The notes under the pieces were generated by a model. The model was not told the DNA's origin. It searched no databases and saw only the letters and a program-made list of their open reading frames with translations. 64,000 nt of DNA from contig CBDCSR010000002.1 of the NCBI GenBank assembly GCA_965221785.1, positions 620,001 to 684,000 of the forward strand, read 5' to 3'. Source of the DNA: BD2-11 sp965221785 (GTDB lineage: Bacteria > Gemmatimonadota > Gemmatimonadetes > Longimicrobiales > Gaopeijiaceae). The position numbers and the translations under genes were made by a program. The first letter of the stretch is position 1. Each line of letters opens with the position of its first letter. Shown piece after piece: positions 52,994 to 61,812 of this stretch.

Positions 52994-53871
52994 CAGGTCC
53001 ACGGGAAGGGGATGCTGAAGACGGCGGAGCGCGCAACCGCCACGCCCTGCTCCCGGGCGGGCCGAAACGAGATCACTTCGTTGACGAGTTCCAACGCGAT
53101 CTCGTCGACGCGCCCGTCGCCGCTGGACTCCATGATCTCGGACCACTCGACCGACCCGGTGCGGTCGATCCAGAGGGTGACGCGCACGGTCATGAAGTCC
53201 TCCTCGACCAGTCCTTCCTGCGCGGCGGAACGGCGCATGAACTCCATGACCTCGTCGGGATTGCGCACGAGCACCCACGCCGACAGCGAAGTCAGGGAGA
53301 GTTCGGGCTCGAGCACGGAGAGCCGGTCCAGATCGAGTTCATCGGGATCCGGCAGCGATTCCAGCGACGCCGTGGAGGCGTTGCCTCCGATGGAAAGCGG
53401 GCCGTCGCCAGGGGCTGTCTCGCCCTCTGAAGCGCCGGAGGGCTCCGGCTCGGAGAGTTCCAGCTCCGGCTCGACGACAACGGGCCTGGGCGCCGCGCGT
53501 CCGCGCAGACGATCCAGGAAGCTGCTCCCGCTGCTCCCGCCACCCCCGCCGGCGGCATCCGCCAACGCCGCGGGATCGAAGTCCTCCTGGTCCTCCTCTT
53601 CGAGATCTGCGGCGGAAGCCGAGTCCTCACCCGCACCCGACACGGCCGCGAACGCGATGGCCTCCAGGCCGCCAGTGGGTCCGGGAGGCTGGAGGAGGAT
53701 CCACTCCGTACCCCGGGCGCCGAAGAGGGGCTCCGGCGACAGGTCCCTCAGCCTCCATCCCGGGAAGAAAGCGAAGCCCGCCAGATGGACGAACACGGCA
53801 ACCACGATCGACCAGGCCAGCCGGTCGTCCCACTGTGCCTTGAAGCGGTCGTTGGCGGTGGGAACGAACAT
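52993..53871 (-). CDS. TonB-like energy transducer
   Basis: A 292-residue inner-membrane-anchored protein. A short cytoplasmic N-terminus is followed by one transmembrane helix (about 19-38), a long acidic periplasmic linker rich in Glu, Asp, Pro and Gly, and a C-terminal TonB domain (about 200-290; VTLWIDRTGSVEWSEIMESS and VISFRPAREQGVAVARSAVF). The linker is acidic and not Pro/Lys-rich as in E. coli TonB. No ExbB/ExbD gene is in the window. It likely drives SusC-type transporters such as the one at 46.8-50.0 kb. The TPR lipoprotein follows with a one-base overlap. Confidence 0.85.
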   Translation of the reverse strand: MFVPTANDRFKAQWDDRLAWSIVVAVFVHLAGFAFFPGWRLRDLSPEPLFGARGTEWILLQPPGPTGGLEAIAFAAVSGAGEDSASAADLEEEDQEDFDPAALADAAGGGGGSSGSSFLDRLRGRAAPRPVVVEPELELSEPEPSGASEGETAPGDGPLSIGGNASTASLESLPDPDELDLDRLSVLEPELSLTSLSAWVLVRNPDEVMEFMRRSAAQEGLVEEDFMTVRVTLWIDRTGSVEWSEIMESSGDGRVDEIALELVNEVISFRPAREQGVAVARSAVFSIPFPWT

Positions 53872-53951
53872 GGGTCACACTAGGGAGGGACGTGCGGAAC
53901 GGACAAGCCCCCGATCCGCGTCATTCGGAGACCGCGCCGGAACGGTGCTGC

Positions 53952-54713
53952 ATGAAGATCTCCCTGCCCTGGCTGACGGCGATCCTGACCGTGTGCGGGT
54001 TCATGTTCTGGTTGTCGTCGATTCGACCGGAACCTGCCGCGGACACCCTCCCGACTCCGCTCAGCGCCGAACCGGACCGGGTCGAACCCCCGACCGAGGG
54101 ATCGTCGATGCCGTGCCAGGTCCCGCTCCCATGGCGAATCGCGCGACTGGACGAGGAGTTCGGCCTCGATGCCCCGACCGCGGAAACCGTGCTGAGTCAA
54201 GCGGCCGCGCTCTGGGAAACGGCGGTCGGGCGGCCGCTCTTCGCGCACGATCCGGAGGCCGGCATGCCCGTCCGTCTGGTGTACGACCGGCGCCAGGCGC
54301 GGACGGACGAGCGGAGGCGCCTGGAGGCCGAGCTGGAGCGCTCGCGCGAGACACTGGAATCCGCCGATTTCGGGGCTCGCGCCCGCGAACTCGCCGAACT
54401 CCTTCCTCCCGACACCGCGGAGGCGGCGGTCTACCGCGAGGCAGTTGTCCGCGACGGCGCGGGCGGGATCACCGTCAGCCGCGAGATCCGCATCTATCGC
54501 TTCGCCGATCTGGACGATCTGCGACGGGTCGCGGCACATGAACTGGGGCATGCCCTGGGCCTCGGACACGTGTCCGACGCGGCGTCGCTGATGCGAGCCG
54601 GACCCCCACCCGAGGGCGACGACCACACGAGCCCGACCGTGGGCCCCGCCGACCTCGATCGGTTGCGCGTGCTGTGCCCGGGATTGTCGGTCGAAGCCGG
54701 CCGCCCGAACTGA
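53952..54713 (+). CDS. Exported matrixin-like zinc metalloprotease
   Basis: A 253-residue protein with an N-terminal hydrophobic helix (about 5-25) and a metzincin active site: HELGHALGLGH (196-206) with the three zinc His and catalytic Glu197, and a Met-turn in ASLM about eight residues later. DLRRVAAHELGHALGLGHVS is characteristic of the matrixin/M10 group. A preceding alpha/beta prodomain-like region contains EAELERSRETLESADFGA. No cysteine-switch propeptide is visible. It should act outside the cytoplasm. It diverges from the TonB-like gene and lies 100 bases upstream of the DUF1592 gene. Confidence 0.83.
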   Translation: MKISLPWLTAILTVCGFMFWLSSIRPEPAADTLPTPLSAEPDRVEPPTEGSSMPCQVPLPWRIARLDEEFGLDAPTAETVLSQAAALWETAVGRPLFAHDPEAGMPVRLVYDRRQARTDERRRLEAELERSRETLESADFGARARELAELLPPDTAEAAVYREAVVRDGAGGITVSREIRIYRFADLDDLRRVAAHELGHALGLGHVSDAASLMRAGPPPEGDDHTSPTVGPADLDRLRVLCPGLSVEAGRPN

Positions 54714-54724
54714 TCCGCAACTCT

Positions 54725-54753
54725 TTGCGGCTCCCCCTTGTCCGTCCTATACT
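54725..54753 (+). promoter_or_regulatory. Sigma-70-like promoter of the DUF1592 operon
   Basis: TTGCGG (54725-54730), 17-base spacer, TATACT (54748-54753), about 60 bases before the ATG at 54816. The -10 matches well and the -35 moderately. It begins just after the matrixin gene. Confidence 0.6.
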
Positions 54754-54815
54754 GAAGGCTGGTGCGGAGTGTCTCGTCGCGACGAGACGGGTCCCCTTTG
54801 GTGCAGGTGGAGGCA

Positions 54816-57245
54816 ATGAGAACACTCGTCATCGGCACGTCTCTGGGTGTGGCGCTGGCACTGCTCGGCGATCCCCATTCCCTTCCGCACGCGGAATCCC
54901 TGCCCGATCCGGCGCGGGCCCCGTCCGCAACTCACGCCCCGTCGATCGAGTCGCCTGTCCTCACGCGGGTGGTGACACAGTATTGTCAGGTCTGCCACAA
55001 CGACGCGCTGCTCACGGGCAACGTCTCGTTTCAGGGGTTCGAAGTGGAACGTGCTCCGGATCAGGCGGAGACGGCGGAACGCATGATCCGCAAGCTGCGC
55101 GCGGGCATGATGCCGCCGCCCGGGATGCCGCGCCCGGCAGGCGACACCCTCCAGGTGCTGGTGGAAACGCTGGAGCAACTGGTCGACGACGCGGCGGCCT
55201 TCCGCTCCAATCCCGGAATCCGCCGCTTCCAGAGGCTGAGCCGCGCGGAGTACGAGCGCGTCATCCGGGACATGCTGGATCTCGAGATCGACGCCGGCCG
55301 CTGGCTCCCCGCCGACGTGCTGCTCGGCAGCTTCGACAACCTGTCCGCGGCCCAGGGGCTTTCGACGACCCTGCTGGCCTCGTACATGCGCGCCGCCACC
55401 GAGGTCAGCCGCCTCGCGGTGGGGAACCCGGACGCGGTTTCGTCCTCGTCGAAGTACACCAACCCGATCGAGGTCTCGCAGCACGCGTGGGATCACATCG
55501 AGGGAACCCCGTTCGGCACCCGCGGCGGGATGGTGGTCACCCACGACTTCCCCGCTGACGGTGAATACGTCCTGACGGTGGAAACCCTGTTCGGACAGGG
55601 CACCGGCTTCGAGGACCTCGACATCTCCATCGACGGCGAGGGCGTGGCGGTCATTCCGATCCCGCACAACGGCGAGTTCAGCGTGCCGCTCAACACCGAT
55701 CCCGTCTTCGTGCGTGCCGGTCAGCGCCAGGTGGCGGCGGCGTTCGTGCGGCGCATGGACGGTCCCTACGACGACCGCTTCAGTCCGTTCGACTGGTCGT
55801 TCGTGGGCGGCGAAGACGCCCAGCAGTGGGCCAACTACGGCATCACCGCGCTCCCGCACCTCTCCAACCTGATGATCACCGGGCCCACGACCGTAACCGG
55901 CGTGTCCGACACGCCGACCCGGGACCGGATCTTCTCATGCCGTCCGTCGTCCGCGGCGGATGAGCGTCCCTGCGCAGAGTCCATCGTCGCCAGACTCGCG
56001 GAGCAGGCCTATCGGCGCCCCGTCACCAACGAAGACATGCTGGGGCTGATGGCGTTCTACGACCAGGGATCCGCCGACGGCGGGTTCGAGATCGGCGTGC
56101 GCACCGCGCTTCAGGCACTGCTCGCGAGCCCCTCGTTCGTGTTCCGGCTTGAGCGGGAGCCATCCGGGATCGCGGAAGGCGAGAACTACTACCTGGGCGA
56201 CCTCGACCTGGCCTCCCGGCTCTCCTTCCTGCTCTGGGCATCGGCACCGGACCAGGAGCTGCTCGATGTCGCCGCCAGCGGCCGGCTGTCCGACGATGAC
56301 GTGCTCGAAGCGCAGGTACGGCGCATGCTCGCCGATCCGCGCTCCGAGGCGCTGGGAACGCGCTTCGCGCATCAGTGGCTGCGCCTGCAGGACGCCGCCA
56401 AGAACAACCCGGAGCCGTATCTCTATCCCGACTTCACAGGTCAGCTGAGCGACGACCTGGTGCGGGAGACCGAGCTCTTCTTCAACCATCTCGTGCAGGA
56501 AGACCGCAACTTCCTGGAGTTCTTCAGCGCCGATTACACGTTCCTCAACGAGCGCGTGGCCCGGCACTACGCGATCGAAGGCGTCACCGGAAGCGACTTC
56601 CGTCTGGTCACGTATCCCGACGACAAGCGCCGCGGCATCCTCGGCCACGGGAGCGTGCTTCTGCTGACCTCGATGTCGGCCCGAACCTCTCCGGTTCTGC
56701 GCGGGAAGTGGGTCATGGAGGTCCTGATGGGCACGCCTCCGCCGCATCCTCCGCCCAACGTCCCCGCCTTCGACCAGACCGCGGGAACGGCGGACGGCCG
56801 CCGCCTCACCACTCGGGAGCGGATGGAGCGGCATCGCGCGAACCCGACCTGCAACGCCTGCCACCGCTTCATGGATCCGATCGGCCTCGCGCTCGACAAT
56901 TACGACGTGACCGGCCGCTGGCGCATCCGCGAGAACATGGTGGCGCTGGACACGCGCGGCGACTTCTACGACGGGACCCCGATTACCACGCCGGCGGAAC
57001 TGACCCGGGTCATCCTCAAGCGCCCGGTCCCGCTCGTGCGCAACTTCACGGCGCATCTGCTGGCGTACGCGATCGGCCGGCCCGTGGAATACTTCGATCA
57101 ACCGACCATTCGAGCCATCGCGAACGACGCGGAGGCCGCGGGATACAGAATGTCCGCCTTCGTTCTGGGAGTCGTGAAGAGCGATTCCTTCCGGATGAGA
57201 CGAACCGAGGCGACCGCAGACACGGAAGCCAACCAGGGAGTGTAA
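54816..57245 (+). CDS. Exported c-type heme DUF1592-family protein
   Basis: An 809-residue exported protein with multiple planctomycete-type domains. After the signal peptide, CQVCH (57-61) is a c-type heme-binding site; a second CNACH (679-683) lies near the C-terminus. Domain order is heme module, DUF1587 (about 105-170; RRFQRLSRAEYERVIRDMLD), DUF1595 (RLAEQAYRRPVTNEDMLGLM), DUF1592/DUF1588 (about 455-670; NYYLGDLDLASRLSFLLW) and DUF1585 (about 710-800). Functions of these families are poorly known; an oxidative role outside the cytoplasm is suspected. GGAGG lies just upstream of ATG 54816. It is directly followed by the DUF1552 gene. Confidence 0.87.
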   Translation: MRTLVIGTSLGVALALLGDPHSLPHAESLPDPARAPSATHAPSIESPVLTRVVTQYCQVCHNDALLTGNVSFQGFEVERAPDQAETAERMIRKLRAGMMPPPGMPRPAGDTLQVLVETLEQLVDDAAAFRSNPGIRRFQRLSRAEYERVIRDMLDLEIDAGRWLPADVLLGSFDNLSAAQGLSTTLLASYMRAATEVSRLAVGNPDAVSSSSKYTNPIEVSQHAWDHIEGTPFGTRGGMVVTHDFPADGEYVLTVETLFGQGTGFEDLDISIDGEGVAVIPIPHNGEFSVPLNTDPVFVRAGQRQVAAAFVRRMDGPYDDRFSPFDWSFVGGEDAQQWANYGITALPHLSNLMITGPTTVTGVSDTPTRDRIFSCRPSSAADERPCAESIVARLAEQAYRRPVTNEDMLGLMAFYDQGSADGGFEIGVRTALQALLASPSFVFRLEREPSGIAEGENYYLGDLDLASRLSFLLWASAPDQELLDVAASGRLSDDDVLEAQVRRMLADPRSEALGTRFAHQWLRLQDAAKNNPEPYLYPDFTGQLSDDLVRETELFFNHLVQEDRNFLEFFSADYTFLNERVARHYAIEGVTGSDFRLVTYPDDKRRGILGHGSVLLLTSMSARTSPVLRGKWVMEVLMGTPPPHPPPNVPAFDQTAGTADGRRLTTRERMERHRANPTCNACHRFMDPIGLALDNYDVTGRWRIRENMVALDTRGDFYDGTPITTPAELTRVILKRPVPLVRNFTAHLLAYAIGRPVEYFDQPTIRAIANDAEAAGYRMSAFVLGVVKSDSFRMRRTEATADTEANQGV

Positions 57246-58682
57246 GTGACCATGAACTTCATCACGGGAAAGCACCTCTCTCGCCGCACCTTCCTGCAAG
57301 GGATGGGCACGACGGTCGCCCTCCCCCTGCTGGACGCGATGGTCCCCGCAGGCAGGTTGTGGCGCGACCGCGCCGCCACCGACTTCACGCGCTTCGTGGG
57401 CATCGAGGAGTCGATGGGGTGCGCGGGCGGGAGCGACTGGGGCGACCAGCAGTTCCTGTTCGCGCCCGAGAAGGTCGGCCGCGACTTCGAGTTCGTGGCG
57501 ACCAGCCAGCTCAAGCCGCTGGAGCCCTTCCGCGAGTACCTGACGGTGATCAGCAACACCGACTCGCGCATGGCGGAGGCGTACCGCGCGGAGGAGATCG
57601 GCGGCGACCACGACCGCACCACCGCCGTCTTCCTGACCCAGGCCCATCCCAAGCAGACCCAGGGATCGGACGTCTATCTCGGGACCTCGCTGGACCAGCT
57701 GCATGCACGCCGCTTCGGCCAGGACACCGCGCTGCCCTCGCTCGAGCTCACCACCGAGTCGATCGACCGCGGGGGCGGATGCGCCTACAACTACCACTGC
57801 GCCTACACGACCTCCGTGGCGTGGGCCTCGCCGACCCAGCCGCTTCCGGCCATTCGCGAGCCGCGCGCGGTCTTCGAGCAGCTCTTCGGCGCGGGTGACT
57901 CCGCCGCCGACCGCGCGGCCCGCCGCCGCACCGACCGCAGCGTCATCGACTGGATCGCCAGCGAAGTGGCGCGCCTGAAGAGAGAGTTGGGGGCCGTCGA
58001 CCGCCGGGCCATGGACGAGTACCTGACCCACATCCGCGAGCTGGAGCGTCGCATCGAGCTGGTCGAGGAGCGCAACAGCAGCGGCGAGGAGCGGGCGATG
58101 CCCGAGGCTCCTTCCGGGGTTCCCGATTCCTGGGAAGAGCACATGGAGATCATGTTCGACCTCCAGCTGCTCGCGCTGCAGACGGACATGACCCGGGTCA
58201 TCACCTTCAAGATCGGCTTCGATCAGTCGAACCGGACCTTCCCGCTGAGCGGCACCAACAAGTCGATCCACGGAGCGTCGCACCACGGCAACGTCCCCGC
58301 CGACATCATGGACTTCAACCTCATCAACACCCACAGGCTGAGCCTGATGGGCTACTTCCTCGAGAAGATGAAGAACACGATGGAGGGTGACGGTTCGCTG
58401 CTGGACAAGACCGCGATCGTCTGGGGCTCGTCCATGGGCGATCCGAACCTGCACAACCACCGCCGCTGCCCGCTCATCCTGATGGGGCACGCCAACGGCG
58501 CCCTGGAAGGCAACATGCACCTGCGGGCACCCAGGGGGACGCCGATGGCCGACGTCTTCGTGAGCCTGATGCAGGGCATCGGACACGACGACATCGCTTC
58601 GTTCGGCGACAGCGTGAGCCCGTTCCCGCTGACGTTTCCGAGAGGCGGCATCGCCGACGCGCTGCGGGAGGCGGGATCGTGA
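57246..58682 (+). CDS. DUF1552 family protein with Tat signal
   Basis: A 478-residue protein starting with a twin-arginine motif (LSRRTFLQG, about 11-19), indicating folded export. The DUF1552 body includes FVGIEESMGCAGGSDWG, RGGGCAYNYHCAYTTSVAWA and SHHGNV. The structure resembles alkaline-phosphatase-like/sulfatase-fold DUF1501 relatives, though I do not see a catalytic Ser/Thr or metal set clearly. It almost always follows a DUF1592 protein in bacteria that have both. The start is GTG 57246, with AGGGAG five bases upstream; ATG 57252 is an alternative. It overlaps the ankyrin gene by GTGA. Confidence 0.86.
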   Translation: MTMNFITGKHLSRRTFLQGMGTTVALPLLDAMVPAGRLWRDRAATDFTRFVGIEESMGCAGGSDWGDQQFLFAPEKVGRDFEFVATSQLKPLEPFREYLTVISNTDSRMAEAYRAEEIGGDHDRTTAVFLTQAHPKQTQGSDVYLGTSLDQLHARRFGQDTALPSLELTTESIDRGGGCAYNYHCAYTTSVAWASPTQPLPAIREPRAVFEQLFGAGDSAADRAARRRTDRSVIDWIASEVARLKRELGAVDRRAMDEYLTHIRELERRIELVEERNSSGEERAMPEAPSGVPDSWEEHMEIMFDLQLLALQTDMTRVITFKIGFDQSNRTFPLSGTNKSIHGASHHGNVPADIMDFNLINTHRLSLMGYFLEKMKNTMEGDGSLLDKTAIVWGSSMGDPNLHNHRRCPLILMGHANGALEGNMHLRAPRGTPMADVFVSLMQGIGHDDIASFGDSVSPFPLTFPRGGIADALREAGS

Positions 58683-60643
58683 GGGCCCCGGACCGGGCAG
58701 CGCGACGCCGCATGGGGCTGTTGGGCGCGACCCTGCTGCTGGTTTCGCTCGCCGGCTCCGTTGAGGCCCAGGATGCGGGGCTGATCGCGGCGGCGAAGCA
58801 GGGTGACGCGGATGCGGTGCAGGCGCTGCTCGCCGGAGGCGCGGACCCGAATCCGGCGCGGGGCGACGGCATGACCGCGCTGCACATGGCTGCGCTCGAG
58901 GGGCACGCCGATGTGGTGGCCTCGCTGCTGAAAGCGGGCGCCGAGGTCGGCGCGACCACCCGCATCGGGGCGTACACGCCGCTCCACCTGGCCAGTCAGG
59001 GCGGGCACGGCGCGGTGGTGCGCGCGCTCCTCGAGAAGGGCGCGGACGCAACGCTGGCGACCACCAACAGCGGGACCACCCCGCTCCATCTGGCCTCGCG
59101 GGTGCTGGACGGCGAGGAAGCCGTCGCGGCTCTGCTGGAATACGGCGCCGAAGTGAACGCGCGCGAGGGCTCCGTCGGCCAGACCCCGCTGATGTTCGCG
59201 GCCGCCTACAACCGGACACCCGCCATTCAGGTGCTCCTGAAGCACGGGGCGTATCCGAACGTCGCCACCAGGGTCGTGGACGTGCTGCGCAACGTGGCCA
59301 TCGACCGCGAGGCCAGCCAGCTCCTGCGCGACCGCATCGAGGGGCTTCGCTTCCAGGCCGCGCCGGGGACGGAACCCGAACTGACCCCCGCGCAGGTACA
59401 GGAAGCGATCGCCGCCCAGCGGGAGTTCCTGCACGCCGACCACTCGCAGCGGGACCTCGACCCCGACGATCTCATCCAGTACCGGGCCGACTATCCGGGC
59501 GGCCCGCCGCTCGCGCGCCCCCCCTACCGGGAGACGCTTGTGGGCATGACCGGCGGCATGACCGCGCTGCTGCACGCCGCGCGCGAAGGGCACGTCGAAG
59601 CGGCCCTCGCCCTCCTGGACGACGGGGCCGACATCGACCAGGTCAGCGGCGACGGCACCAGCCCGCTCCTGATGACCATCCTCAACGGCCAGTTCGACCT
59701 GGCCATGGAGCTGGTCGAGCGCGGCGCGGACCCGGACCGGGCCGCCGATACCGACGGCATCTCCCCGCTGTTCGCGGTGTTGCAGACCCACTGGGCGCCC
59801 AAGTCCAACTACCCGCAACCGCGCGCGCACGACAACGAGCAGACCGAGTACCTCGAGTTGCTGCAGGCGCTTCTGGACGCGGGCGCGGACCCGAACGTCC
59901 AGCTCAACACGCATCTCTGGTACTGGGAGTTCGGCCTCACCAAGATGGGCATCAACCTGGAGGGCGCCACGCCGTTCCATCGGGCCGCCTTCGCACAGGA
60001 CATCGAGGCGATGAAGATGCTGGCCGCCCACGGCGCCGACCCCGACATTCCCACGCGCTGGCCGGCGGTCGGCATGCGTGAGCGCCGCCAGCAGGACGGG
60101 CGGCAGCAGGAGGATTCAGGCCTTCCCTGGATTCCCGAGGGGTCCTACAACGCCTATCCCATTCACGCGGCAGCCGGCGGCGGCTGGCAGGGGCTCGGCG
60201 CATTCAGCGTGCGCAGCGTCCCCGACAACTTCCTCAACGCCGTCAAGTACCTGGTCGACGAGCACGGGGCGGACGTGAACCTGGCCGACTCGTGGCTGTA
60301 CCGGCCGATCCATTACGCCGCGGCCCGGGGCGACAACGAACTCATCATGTACCTCGTCGAGCAGGGAGCGGACGTGACCGCCATCACCCGGCTGGGTCAG
60401 TCAGCAGCCGACATGGCGCGTGGGGGCCGTTCGGGCTTCTTCGTGCGCGTCGCCTACCCCGAAACGGAGGAACTGCTGGTCAGCCTCGGCTCCAGCCGCG
60501 AGTGCGAGCACACCCACTTCCTCGACACCGGCGACTTCTGTGAGGGTCTCGGAGTCTTCGACCCGTGGAAGGAGAAGGGGATTCCGCAGACGACGGAGAC
60601 CGTGGTGCCGCCACCGCCTCCTCCGGGAGGGAATCGGAGGTAG
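58679..60643 (+). CDS. Exported ankyrin-repeat protein
   Basis: A 654-residue protein with a signal peptide (about 11-31) and two groups of ankyrin repeats. Repeats 1-5 (about 33-200) include DGMTALHMAALEGHADVVAS and AYTPLHLASQGGHGAVVRAL. A long insert (about 205-285) contains DHSQRDLDPDDLIQYRADYP. More repeats lie at about 290-590 (MTALLHAAREGHVEAALALL; PIHYAAARGDNELIMYLVEQ). The C-terminus is Pro-rich. Because it is exported, it likely binds a periplasmic partner, plausibly the DUF1592 or DUF1552 protein with which it is co-transcribed. GTG 58679 overlaps the previous stop. Confidence 0.85.
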   Translation: MRAPDRAARRRMGLLGATLLLVSLAGSVEAQDAGLIAAAKQGDADAVQALLAGGADPNPARGDGMTALHMAALEGHADVVASLLKAGAEVGATTRIGAYTPLHLASQGGHGAVVRALLEKGADATLATTNSGTTPLHLASRVLDGEEAVAALLEYGAEVNAREGSVGQTPLMFAAAYNRTPAIQVLLKHGAYPNVATRVVDVLRNVAIDREASQLLRDRIEGLRFQAAPGTEPELTPAQVQEAIAAQREFLHADHSQRDLDPDDLIQYRADYPGGPPLARPPYRETLVGMTGGMTALLHAAREGHVEAALALLDDGADIDQVSGDGTSPLLMTILNGQFDLAMELVERGADPDRAADTDGISPLFAVLQTHWAPKSNYPQPRAHDNEQTEYLELLQALLDAGADPNVQLNTHLWYWEFGLTKMGINLEGATPFHRAAFAQDIEAMKMLAAHGADPDIPTRWPAVGMRERRQQDGRQQEDSGLPWIPEGSYNAYPIHAAAGGGWQGLGAFSVRSVPDNFLNAVKYLVDEHGADVNLADSWLYRPIHYAAARGDNELIMYLVEQGADVTAITRLGQSAADMARGGRSGFFVRVAYPETEELLVSLGSSRECEHTHFLDTGDFCEGLGVFDPWKEKGIPQTTETVVPPPPPPGGNRR

Positions 60644-60650
60644 GCCCCGG

Positions 60651-61091
60651 CTAGTCCTCCCAGCTCACCGCGTCCCCCACGTGGATGCGGGCGTCACTCA
60701 GCACCGTACAGAAGACTCCGCCACGCCAGTCGGGGTCGAGGGCGTCCCGCAGCCCGGTGAGCTGTTCCTCCATGATCGTGCAGGGCCGGGTCTCACCGCG
60801 CACCTGAAGCACGCACTCGCCGATTCGAATCCTGCGGTCGCGGGTGTCGGCCAGGCTCACCCCGCTCACCATCAGGTTCGCGCGCCGTAGAGTTGGATCG
60901 ACAGCGGTGCCGAGTTCGTCGTTGAGCGTGTCGAAGACTTCCTTCTCGATCAACGTGACCTGGCGCCGGGTGCGCCCGTAGTTCGCGTCGCCGGCAAGTC
61001 CGCCTCCCGCTTCCGCGGTGGCCTCGGAGACGGCGCTCATCTCGCCCCCACGCTGCCGCTTCAGCCAGATCGCCTCGAGTCTTCCGCTCAT
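60651..61091 (-). CDS. MOSC domain-containing protein
   Basis: A 146-residue MOSC-domain protein, related to the C-terminal part of molybdenum-cofactor sulfurases and to YiiM. The fold markers are LAGDANYGRTRRQVTLIEKE, the LMVSGVSLADTRDRRIRIGE strand and the conserved Cys of RPCTIMEE, which may bind sulfur or the molybdopterin site. ATG 61091 has AGGAG eight bases upstream, better than ATG 61097. It is convergent with the ankyrin gene, eight bases apart. Partner enzyme unknown. Confidence 0.85.
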   Translation of the reverse strand: MSGRLEAIWLKRQRGGEMSAVSEATAEAGGGLAGDANYGRTRRQVTLIEKEVFDTLNDELGTAVDPTLRRANLMVSGVSLADTRDRRIRIGECVLQVRGETRPCTIMEEQLTGLRDALDPDWRGGVFCTVLSDARIHVGDAVSWED

Positions 61092-61462
61092 CCCCATCGC
61101 TCCTGTCGATTCCGTTCCGGTTACTGGATATGTCGTGGTTTCAACGGTTTATCGTCGTATCCGGTTCCGGATGAACCGTCCTCCGCTCCTCGGCCCGGAC
61201 CGCTCCAGAATACCCTATCGGGTCGCTGAAGGCGAGGGGGATTCCTGCCGGTCGGGAAGCCGACCACGGCGAAACCCGAGCCCGCGCCGATCGCCAGCAT
61301 CGAAGTCCGTGCCGAAGACGTCCCGGTCAGCCATGGACTCGCCCGGGAGCCCGGGTTTGGAATGCTCCATGAAGGGGATCTCAAGCCAACGACGTGCGGC
61401 CGATCGGTGGCTTCGGACCACCGATTCGTGTCCGCCGAGAGCCTACCGTCAACACGGAGACC
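61092..61462. other. Intergenic region, MOSC gene to small exported peptide gene
   Basis: About 370 bases containing only low-complexity frames. A short minus-strand frame at 61215-61421 has no ribosome-binding site or homology-like feature. I see no recognised RNA, repeat or strong promoter. Confidence 0.4.
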
Positions 61463-61687
61463 ATGGACATGACCCCTCGACGCAAGACCCCAGGACGCCT
61501 CCCGATGGCCGCACTGTCCCTGGCGGCCGCCCTCGCCCTGCAGACCGAACCGGCGGTCGCGCAGTTCGCCGATCACGCCGAACCCGTCGGAGAGGAGATC
61601 GTCGATGGGCGTCCGGACCGCGACTCCGACGGCGTCTTGATCTGGTGCTGGCCGCTGCACTGGCTCATCTACTGCTGGACCAGATAG
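61463..61687 (+). CDS. Small exported Trp/Cys-rich peptide
   Basis: A 74-residue predicted protein. GGAG lies four bases before ATG 61463. A basic N-region and hydrophobic helix (PMAALSLAAALAL) end at a likely signal-peptidase site AVAQ, leaving a mature peptide of about 41 residues. Its first half is acidic; the last 15 residues are IWCWPLHWLIYCWTR, with four Trp and two Cys. GC-biased third codon positions support coding use. No family is recognised. It is alone, between convergent MOSC and beta-lactamase-like genes, with no obvious immunity or modification genes. Confidence 0.5.
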   Translation: MDMTPRRKTPGRLPMAALSLAAALALQTEPAVAQFADHAEPVGEEIVDGRPDRDSDGVLIWCWPLHWLIYCWTR

Positions 61688-61812
61688 CAACGCACCCGAT
61701 GCCGGTGCGGTCCAGCAGCCGGTGGCGGCGGTCGTCCTGGCCGCCGCCACCGGCGAGCGCGGCCGCCCGCGGACCGAGGTGGGAGTGCGCCTCGGCCGCG
61801 AATGGCCCCGCC

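Noticed and set aside
51228..53036. Large alternative minus-strand frame across the TPR lipoprotein gene
   Set aside because: Arg/Gly-rich shadow; the TPR frame has a lipobox, repeats and a coupled start.
55935..59219. Very long minus-strand open frame opposite the DUF1592, DUF1552 and ankyrin genes
   Set aside because: Pure GC-rich antisense frame; the plus strand encodes three complete, recognisable proteins with proper starts and coupled stops.
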